Shown here piece after piece: positions 58,048 to 64,000 of a DNA stretch of 64,000 nt. Both the position numbers and the translations under genes were made by a program. The notes under the pieces are model-generated. The model saw only the letters and a list, made by a program, of their open reading frames with translations, had not been told where the DNA came from and made no database searches. Numbering within the stretch: position 1 is the first letter of the stretch; every line of letters begins with the position of its first letter. The stretch comes from Ramlibacter agri (lineage in GTDB: Bacteria; Pseudomonadota; Gammaproteobacteria; Burkholderiales; Burkholderiaceae_C). The stretch spans positions 2,542,001-2,606,000 of the forward strand of contig NZ_JABBFX010000001.1 of assembly GCF_012927085.1 (NCBI RefSeq), in the 5' to 3' direction.

Positions 58048-59736
58048 ATGGGCAATGCAAACGCCTTCCTGCAGGCGCGCGACTTCCTGCTGGCACACCG
58101 CCAGGACTACGCCACGGCTTACCGCGACTTCCGCTGGCCGGTGCTGGATGCATTCAACTGGGCGCTCGACCACTTCGATGCGCTGGCCGCCGACAACGAG
58201 GCGCCGGCGCTGTGGATCGTCGAAGAGGACGGGAGCGAACAGAAGTTCTCCTTCCGCGAGATGGCGGCGCGCTCCAACCGCGCGGCCAACTTCCTGCGGG
58301 GCGAGGGCGTGCGCCGCGGCGACCGCATCCTGCTGATGCTCGGCAACGAGGTCGCGCTGTGGGACATCATGCTGGCTTCCATGAAGCTCGGCGCCGTGGT
58401 CATCCCGGCGACGACGCTGCTGACGCCGCAGGACGTGCAGGACCGGGTCGAGCGCGGCGAGGTCAAGTTCGCGATCACCGCCGCCGCGAACGCCGACAAG
58501 CTCGCGCCGCTGCCGGCCAACTGCGGCCGCCTCACCATCGGCGGCGCCGCGCCGGGCTGCAAGGCGTTCGCGCCCGAAGCGCAGCCGGACACCTTCACGC
58601 CCGACGGCGTGACGAAGGCGACCGACCCGCTGCTGCTGTACTTCACCTCCGGCACCACCGCCAAGCCGAAGCTGGTGCTGCATTCGCACCAGAGCTATCC
58701 GGTGGGGCACTTATCCACGATGTACTGGCTGGGCCTGCAGCCGGGCGACGTGCACCTGAACATCTCCTCGCCGGGCTGGGCCAAGCACGCTTGGAGCTGC
58801 TTCTTCGCGCCGTGGAACGCGGGCGCCTGCATCTTCATCTCGAACTACAAACGCTTCCAGGCGAAGGCGCTGCTCGAAGTGCTGGCGACGCGCGGCGTGA
58901 CTTCGCTGTGCGCGCCGCCGACCGTCTGGCGCATGCTGATCCAGGAGGACCTGGCGGCGTACCGGGGCCGGCTGCGCCTGCGCGAGGTGATCGGCGCCGG
59001 CGAGCCGCTGAACCCGGAGATCATCGAACGCGTGCGTTCGGCCTGGGGCCTGGACCTGCGCGACGGCTTCGGCCAGACGGAGACCACGGCGCAGGTGGGC
59101 AATTCGCCGGGCCAGCCGGTGAAGGCCGGCTCCATGGGACGGCCATTGCCCGGGTACCAGGTCGTGCTGCTGAACGTGAACGGGCAGGACAGCGACATGG
59201 GGGAGATCTGCCTGCCCTTGTCCGCCAGGCCGCTGGGGCTGATGGACGGCTACATCGACAGCCAGGAGCGCAACGCCGATGCGATGCGCGACGGCGCGTA
59301 CCACACGGGCGACCTCGCCTCGCGCGATGCAGAGGGTTACATCACCTATGTCGGCCGCACCGACGATGTCTTCAAGGCCTCCGACTATCGCATCAGCCCC
59401 TTCGAGCTGGAAAGCGTGCTGATCGAGCATCCCGCCGTGGCCGAGGCGGCGGTCGTGCCCAGTCCGGACCCCGTGCGGCTCGCGGTGCCGAAAGCGTTCG
59501 TCGTGCTGGTCGCGGGACACGAGCCGGGGGCACAGGTCGCGCGCGAACTGTTCGCCTTCCTGCGCGAGCAGCTGCCGCCTTTCAAGCGGATCCGCCGCAT
59601 CGAATTCGCCGAGCTGCCGAAGACCATCTCCGGCAAGATCCGCCGCGTGGAGCTGCGCGCCGGCGAAGCGCAGCGGCGCGCGAGCGGCGAGCGCGGCGCG
59701 CTGGAGTTCTTCGAGGAGGATTTCCCGGGGTCCTGA
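58048..59736 (+). CDS. AMP-forming acyl-CoA synthetase (MACS/benzoate-CoA-ligase-like)
   Basis: A 562-residue ANL-superfamily enzyme that activates a carboxylic acid to acyl-CoA through an acyl-AMP. It shows the P-loop YFTSGTTAKPKLVLHSHQSYPVG, LREVIGAGEPLNPEIIERV, GFGQTETT, DGAYHTGDLASRDAEGYITYVGRTDDVFKASDYRISPFELE, and the C-terminal catalytic Lys region KTISGKIRR. ATG 58048 has AAGGAG upstream. Medium-chain or aromatic acid specificity is suggested by the MACS-like sequence; the substrate is not determined. It stands alone; a palindrome follows. Confidence 0.9.
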   Translation: MGNANAFLQARDFLLAHRQDYATAYRDFRWPVLDAFNWALDHFDALAADNEAPALWIVEEDGSEQKFSFREMAARSNRAANFLRGEGVRRGDRILLMLGNEVALWDIMLASMKLGAVVIPATTLLTPQDVQDRVERGEVKFAITAAANADKLAPLPANCGRLTIGGAAPGCKAFAPEAQPDTFTPDGVTKATDPLLLYFTSGTTAKPKLVLHSHQSYPVGHLSTMYWLGLQPGDVHLNISSPGWAKHAWSCFFAPWNAGACIFISNYKRFQAKALLEVLATRGVTSLCAPPTVWRMLIQEDLAAYRGRLRLREVIGAGEPLNPEIIERVRSAWGLDLRDGFGQTETTAQVGNSPGQPVKAGSMGRPLPGYQVVLLNVNGQDSDMGEICLPLSARPLGLMDGYIDSQERNADAMRDGAYHTGDLASRDAEGYITYVGRTDDVFKASDYRISPFELESVLIEHPAVAEAAVVPSPDPVRLAVPKAFVVLVAGHEPGAQVARELFAFLREQLPPFKRIRRIEFAELPKTISGKIRRVELRAGEAQRRASGERGALEFFEEDFPGS

Positions 59737-59740
59737 ACCC

Positions 59741-59758
59741 ATTGGACCTAGGTCCAAT
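59741..59758. promoter_or_regulatory. 18-bp perfect palindrome ATTGGACCTAGGTCCAAT
   Basis: The sequence is identical to its reverse complement over 18 bp. It sits 5 bp after the acyl-CoA ligase stop and 64 bp before the HlyD-like gene. No U-run follows, so it is better explained as an operator (TetR- or MarR-like size) for the export operon than as a terminator. No regulator gene is adjacent in this window. Confidence 0.55.
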
Positions 59759-59821
59759 TCAGCGAATGGGCGCCGCGGCCGACCATCTGGGCCGCACGGG
59801 CCGAGGGACTCGAGGCCGCCC

Positions 59822-60895
59822 ATGAACATCCAGTGGAAACGCGTTGTCCTGCCGGCCGCGGTGGTGGTCGTCGTCGCCGCGGGCGGCTATGTCGCCTGGC
59901 AGCGCATGCATGCCAGCGGCCCCGGCGAGGGCTTCCTGCGCAGCAACGGCCGCATCGAAGCCACCGAAATCGATATCGCCGCCAAGCAGGGCGGCCGCCT
60001 GCAGGACGTCCTGGTCGGTGAAGGGGACTTCGTCCAGCAAGGCCAGGTGCTGGCGCACCTGCAGACCGACGTGCTCATCGCGCAGCGCGACGAAGCGCGC
60101 GCGCAGCTGGCCCAGTCGAAGACGGCCGTGGCCACGGCGCTGGCGCAGGTGGCCGCGCGCGAGGGCGACTTCCAGAGCGCGGTGGCGGCCATCGCCCAGC
60201 AGGAAAGCGTGCTGAACGCGGCACGGGCCAAGTACACGCGCTCCAGCAAGCTCGCCGCCGAAGGCATGTGGCCCCGGCAGGAACTGGACAACGACTTTGC
60301 CAGCGTCAAGGGCGCCGAGGCGGCCACCGTCGCCGCGCGCGCGAAGGCGAACGCGGCGCAGGCCGCCATCGATGCCGCGCGCTCGCAGGTGGCGGGCGCC
60401 CAGGCCGCGGTGACGGCTGGCGAGGCCGCGGTGGCGCGCGCCGAGACCTACATCGACGACAGCACGCTCACGGCGCCGCGGCCCGGCCGCGTGCAGTACC
60501 GCGTAGCCAACGTCGGCGAGATCGTCGCGGCCGGCGGCAAGGTGCTGAACCTGGTGGACCTCTCGGATGTCTACATGACCTTCTTCCTGCCCGCCACCGT
60601 GGCCGGCAGTGTCGCCATCGGCAGCGAGGTGCGCATCGTGCTCGACGCCGCGCCGCAGTACGTGATCCCGGCGCGCGTGTCCTTCGTCTCCGCCACCGCG
60701 CAGTTCACGCCGCGCACGGTGGAGACGGCCAGCGAGCGCGAGAAGCTGATGTTCCGCGTGCGCGGGCAGATCGACCGCGAGCTGCTGCAGAAGCACCTGA
60801 AGCAGGTCAAGACCGGGCTGCCGGGCGTCGCCTGGATGCGTACCGACTCCGGGCGCGACTGGCCCGGCACGCTGCAAGTGCGCTTGCCGGAGTAG
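59822..60895 (+). CDS. yhiI: HlyD-family membrane-fusion protein (YhiI-like)
   Basis: A 357-residue periplasmic adaptor anchored by one N-terminal helix ([20 protein letters not shown]). It shows the lipoyl-like half [41 protein letters not shown], a long coiled-coil hairpin (about 95-210, with many Ala and EA pairs), and the second lipoyl part [46 protein letters not shown]. It couples the ABC exporter to an outer-membrane channel. It leads the yhiI-rbbA-yhhJ-type operon. Confidence 0.9.
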   Translation: MNIQWKRVVLPAAVVVVVAAGGYVAWQRMHASGPGEGFLRSNGRIEATEIDIAAKQGGRLQDVLVGEGDFVQQGQVLAHLQTDVLIAQRDEARAQLAQSKTAVATALAQVAAREGDFQSAVAAIAQQESVLNAARAKYTRSSKLAAEGMWPRQELDNDFASVKGAEAATVAARAKANAAQAAIDAARSQVAGAQAAVTAGEAAVARAETYIDDSTLTAPRPGRVQYRVANVGEIVAAGGKVLNLVDLSDVYMTFFLPATVAGSVAIGSEVRIVLDAAPQYVIPARVSFVSATAQFTPRTVETASEREKLMFRVRGQIDRELLQKHLKQVKTGLPGVAWMRTDSGRDWPGTLQVRLPE

Positions 60896-60897
60896 CG

Positions 60898-63621
60898 ATG
60901 ACGGCGCCGGAACCGGTGGCGCGGCTCGAAGGCCTGCAGCTGCGCTACGGCAAGACGCTGGCGCTGGACGACGTGACCCTGGACCTGCCGGGCGCCTGCA
61001 TGGTGGGCCTGATCGGGCCCGACGGTGTCGGCAAGTCCAGCCTGCTGTCTTTGGTGGCCGGCGCCCGCGCACTGCAGCAGGGACGGCTGCAGGTGCTGGG
61101 CGGCGACATGGCCTCGGTGCGGCACCGGTCGCGCGTCTGCCCGCGCATCGCGTACATGCCGCAAGGCCTGGGCAAGAACCTCTATCCCACCTTGTCGGTG
61201 GAGGAGAACCTGCAGTTCTTCGCGCGCCTGTTCGGCCACGGCGCCGCGGAGCGCCGCCGCCGCATCGACGACCTGACGCGCCGCACCGGCCTGCATCCCT
61301 TTCTCGATCGGCCCGCGCGCAAGCTCTCCGGTGGCATGAAGCAGAAGCTGGGACTGTGCTGCGCGCTGATCCACGACCCCGACCTGCTGATCCTCGACGA
61401 GCCCACCACCGGCGTCGACCCGCTGGCGCGCGCGCAGTTCTGGGACCTGATCGCGCACATCCGCGTGGGCCAGCCTGGCATGAGCGTGCTCGTGGCCACG
61501 GCCTACATGGACGAAGCGCAGCGTTTCGACTGGATCGTCAGCATGGACGCCGGCCGCGTGCTCGCCACCGGCACGCCGGCCGAACTGCTGGAACGCACCG
61601 GCAGCCAGAACCTGGAGGCCGCTTTCATCCGCCTGTTGCCCGAGGAGAAGCAGCGCGGCTACGAGCCGGTGCAGATTCCGCCGCTCACCGCGGCCGACGA
61701 CGACATCGCGATCGAGGCGCACGACCTCACGATGCGCTTCGGCGACTTCGTGGCCGTCGACCACGTGAGCTTCCGCATCCGGCGCGGCGAGATCTTCGGC
61801 TTCCTGGGCAGCAACGGCTGCGGCAAGTCGACGACGATGAAGATGCTGACCGGCCTGCTCGAGGCGAGCGAAGGACAGGCCTGGCTGTTCGGCCACGAAG
61901 TGGACCCGCGCGACATCGGCACGCGGCGGCGCGTGGGCTACATGTCGCAGGCCTTTTCGCTGTACGGCGAGCTGACGGTGCAGCAGAACCTGGTGTTGCA
62001 TGCGCGCCTGTTCCACGTGCCGGCGGCGGAGATCGGCGCCCGCGTCGACGAGATGGTGGAGCGCTTCGGCCTGGGCGAGGTGCGCTCCGCGTTGCCCGAG
62101 AGCCTGCCGCTGGGCATGCGGCAGCGCCTGTCGCTGGCGGTGGCCATGGTGCACAAGCCGGAACTGCTGATCCTGGACGAGCCGACCTCGGGCGTCGACC
62201 CGGTTGCGCGCGACGCCTTCTGGCGGCTGCTGGTAGAACTGTCGCGGCGCGACCGCGTGACGATTTTCATCTCCACCCACTTCATGAACGAAGCCGAGCG
62301 CTGCGACCGCATGTCGATGATGCACGCCGGCCGCGTGCTCGATAGCGACGCCCCGGCGGCGCTGGTGGCCAAGCGCGGGGCGGCCAACCTGGAGGAGGCT
62401 TTCATCGGCTACCTGGTCGAAGCGGGTGGCGGCACCGAGCTGCCGCCGGCCACGGAAGAAGCGGTGCCCGCGCCCGCGGTGCATGCGCGGCCTGCTCCCT
62501 TCAGCCTGCAGCGGCTGCTGGCCTACAGCTGGCGCGAATCGCTGGAGCTGCTGCGCGACCCGGTGCGCGCCACCCTGGCGCTGGGCGGCACCTTGATCCT
62601 GATGTTCGTGATGGGCTTCGGCATCAACATGGACGTCGACGAACTCAGCTTCGCCGTGCTCGATCGCGACCAGACGGCGGCGAGCCGCGACTACGCCGAC
62701 AACCTGTCCGGCTCGCGCTACTTCATCGCGCACCGGCCGCTGGCCAACCTCGCGGAGCTCGATCGCCGCATGCGCGCGGGCGAGCTGGCGCTGGCGCTGG
62801 AGATTCCCCCAGGCTTTGCCCGTGACATGGCGCGCGGCCAGGCGGTGCAGATCGGCGCCTGGATCGACGGCTCGATGCCTTCGCGCGCGGAGACGGTGTC
62901 CGGCTACGTGAACGGCATGCACCAGGGCTGGCTGGCCGAGCGCGCTCAGTTCCGCGCGGGCAGTGCCGCGACGGCGGCCGCCGACATCGAGACGCGCTTC
63001 CGCTACAACCCCGACGTGGCGAGCCTGCCGGCGATGGTGCCGGCGGTGATCCCGATGCTGCTGATGATGGTGCCGGCGATGCTCGCCGCGCTGGCCGTGG
63101 TGCGCGAAAAGGAGCTGGGCTCCATCACCAACCTGTACGTCACGCCGGTGACGCGCACCGAGTTCATGCTGGGCAAGCAGTTGCCCTACGCGGTGCTGGC
63201 GCTGTTGAACTTCCTGCTGATGGTGCTGCTGGCGGTCACGGTGTTCGGCGTGCCGGTGACGGGCAGCTTCGCCACCTTGCTGGGCGCGGCGGTGCTGTAC
63301 GTGATCTGCGCCACCGGCATCGGCCTGCTTGCTTCCAGCTTCACGCGCAGCCAGGTCGCAGCAATGTTCCTGGCGATGATAGGCACCATGATCCCGGCGG
63401 CGCAGTTCTCCGGGATGATGGACCCGGTGAGCTCGCTGGAAGGCATGGGCCGGGTGATCGGCGCGGTCTATCCCACCACGCACTTCATCGACATCAGCCG
63501 CGGCGTCTTCAACAAGGCGCTGTCGTGGTCCGACCTGTCGTCGGCCGTCTGGTCGCTGGCGGCGGCGGTGCCGGTGATCTTGCTGCTGGCCATCGCGCTG
63601 CTGAAGAAGCAGGACCGCTGA
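60898..63621 (+). CDS. rbbA: RbbA-type ABC protein: two ATPase domains fused to a permease
   Basis: A 907-residue fusion, the length of E. coli RbbA (911). Domain 1 (about 1-230): GPDGVGKSS (Walker A), [20 protein letters not shown]. Domain 2 (about 275-500): [17 protein letters not shown] (the signature lacks the usual LSGG), [28 protein letters not shown]. The C-terminal ABC2_membrane domain (about 545-900) has the first helix [16 protein letters not shown] and five more at [37 protein letters not shown] and following. E. coli RbbA was also described as a ribosome-associated ATPase; the operon context here favours export. ATG 60898 follows the HlyD stop by 2 bp and its TGA overlaps the next ATG. 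Confidence 0.92.
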   Translation: MTAPEPVARLEGLQLRYGKTLALDDVTLDLPGACMVGLIGPDGVGKSSLLSLVAGARALQQGRLQVLGGDMASVRHRSRVCPRIAYMPQGLGKNLYPTLSVEENLQFFARLFGHGAAERRRRIDDLTRRTGLHPFLDRPARKLSGGMKQKLGLCCALIHDPDLLILDEPTTGVDPLARAQFWDLIAHIRVGQPGMSVLVATAYMDEAQRFDWIVSMDAGRVLATGTPAELLERTGSQNLEAAFIRLLPEEKQRGYEPVQIPPLTAADDDIAIEAHDLTMRFGDFVAVDHVSFRIRRGEIFGFLGSNGCGKSTTMKMLTGLLEASEGQAWLFGHEVDPRDIGTRRRVGYMSQAFSLYGELTVQQNLVLHARLFHVPAAEIGARVDEMVERFGLGEVRSALPESLPLGMRQRLSLAVAMVHKPELLILDEPTSGVDPVARDAFWRLLVELSRRDRVTIFISTHFMNEAERCDRMSMMHAGRVLDSDAPAALVAKRGAANLEEAFIGYLVEAGGGTELPPATEEAVPAPAVHARPAPFSLQRLLAYSWRESLELLRDPVRATLALGGTLILMFVMGFGINMDVDELSFAVLDRDQTAASRDYADNLSGSRYFIAHRPLANLAELDRRMRAGELALALEIPPGFARDMARGQAVQIGAWIDGSMPSRAETVSGYVNGMHQGWLAERAQFRAGSAATAAADIETRFRYNPDVASLPAMVPAVIPMLLMMVPAMLAALAVVREKELGSITNLYVTPVTRTEFMLGKQLPYAVLALLNFLLMVLLAVTVFGVPVTGSFATLLGAAVLYVICATGIGLLASSFTRSQVAAMFLAMIGTMIPAAQFSGMMDPVSSLEGMGRVIGAVYPTTHFIDISRGVFNKALSWSDLSSAVWSLAAAVPVILLLAIALLKKQDR

Positions 63622-64000
63622 TGCTGCGCACGCTGGCCAACATCTTCCACCTGGGCGTCAAGGAGCTCTGGGGCCTGTGGCGCGACCCGGCGATGCTGGT
63701 GCTGATCGTCTTCATGTTCGGCTTCTCGGTGTATTCGGGCGCGCGCTCGATGCCGCAGTCGCTGAACCGCGCGCCGATCGCCATCGTCGACGAGGACGCC
63801 TCGCCGCTGTCCGCGCGCATCGCGGCGGCCTTCTTCCCGCCGCAGTTCGTCGGCCCGGCCATGATCGGGCTGGGCCAGGTCGATCCCGGCATGGACGCGG
63901 GCATCTACACCTTCGTGCTGGTGATCCCGGCCAACTTCCAGCGCGACGTGCTGGCCGGTCGCGGGCCGGCGCTGCAACTCAATGTGGATGCGACCCGCAT
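63621..64000 (+). CDS. yhhJ: ABC-2 type permease (YhhJ-like), N-terminal part
   Basis: The gene begins with ATG 63621 (TGATG overlap) and runs past the window end with 126 complete codons. It shows [44 protein letters not shown], the first membrane helix of ABC2 permeases, then a periplasmic loop with IAIVDEDASPLSARIAAAFFPPQFVGPAMIGL. It is the second permease of the exporter with RbbA. No stop is visible in the window. Confidence 0.88.
   Translation, partial: MLRTLANIFHLGVKELWGLWRDPAMLVLIVFMFGFSVYSGARSMPQSLNRAPIAIVDEDASPLSARIAAAFFPPQFVGPAMIGLGQVDPGMDAGIYTFVLVIPANFQRDVLAGRGPALQLNVDATR

Noticed and set aside
60571..63483. A 970-codon minus-strand open frame
   Set aside because: It is antisense to the RbbA-type gene, whose motifs are clear on the plus strand; the shadow has none.
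1..64000. CRISPR array, tRNA or rRNA genes, insertion sequences
   Set aside because: I looked for regular spaced repeats, tRNA-like cloverleaf ends and transposase motifs (DDE) and saw none; only a short REP element is present.

Overview
The window is a 64 kb piece of a high-GC proteobacterial chromosome, most likely a Comamonadaceae member (Burkholderiales; a Ramlibacter/Variovorax-type soil bacterium). The evidence is four orphan Bug-type (TctC-like) substrate-binding proteins, many LysR regulators, BKACE and Old Yellow Enzyme genes, and the typical GTCATTCCCGC...GGGGATGAC dispersed palindrome. I see no rRNA, tRNA, CRISPR array, insertion sequence or phage gene. Almost the whole window is coding and no gap exceeds about 200 bp.

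Layout. 1-1296: partial AraC regulator and a FixJ-type response regulator. 1360-11538: catabolic/transport operon with a degenerate amidohydrolase-like protein, a five-gene peptide-type ABC importer, an ADP-forming acyl-CoA synthetase, a GntR/UTRA regulator and an MFS carrier; a GntR-type palindrome lies before the first gene. 11546-15198: AraC regulator, BKACE enzyme, Bug protein, GFA protein. 15291-18306: probable 4-nitrobenzoate module (HD protein, nitroreductase PnbA-like, hydroxylaminobenzoate lyase PnbB-like, divergent LysR). 18427-23777: Bug protein, AhpD-like protein, HxlR regulator with an Old Yellow Enzyme, NudC, PPOX-like protein, DMT exporter.

23854-27510: three translationally coupled genes encode a cytosolic class A beta-lactamase-fold hydrolase, an M15-peptidase-like protein and a PafA/Dop (Pup-ligase) superfamily protein, followed by a FimV-like membrane protein. 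A pupylation-type ligase in a proteobacterium lacking any visible Pup or proteasome is one of the two most interesting items. 27507-31057: SDR, LysR, and an ampR-bla pair. 31061-38795: OsmC, small secreted protein, two Bug proteins with three amidohydrolase_2 proteins and a LysR, a lipoprotein and a GAF protein.

38829-48819: SEC-C protein, then an eight-gene peptide-scavenging operon (rpiR, iaaA, gsiABCD, dmpA-like, dppA-like M55 peptidase). 48892-51231: small protein, MFS, DUF2059 protein.

51296-54460: a thioredoxin/TlpA-like gene whose reading frame is interrupted by one in-frame TGA exactly where the redox cysteine should stand (W-TGA-G-C-R), which makes it a strong selenoprotein candidate. 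It is divergent from an arsenic operon (arsR, arsI-like, arsC, aquaporin) and shares a promoter region containing an ArsR-like dyad. 54533-55971: ECF41-type sigma factor and its carboxymuconolactone decarboxylase partner, each preceded by the same TGTCACA-N16-CGTC promoter. 55981-59736: nucleotidyltransferase, cardiolipin synthase, acyl-CoA ligase. 59822-64000: yhiI-rbbA-yhhJ-type ABC export operon, cut by the window end and preceded by an 18-bp perfect palindrome.
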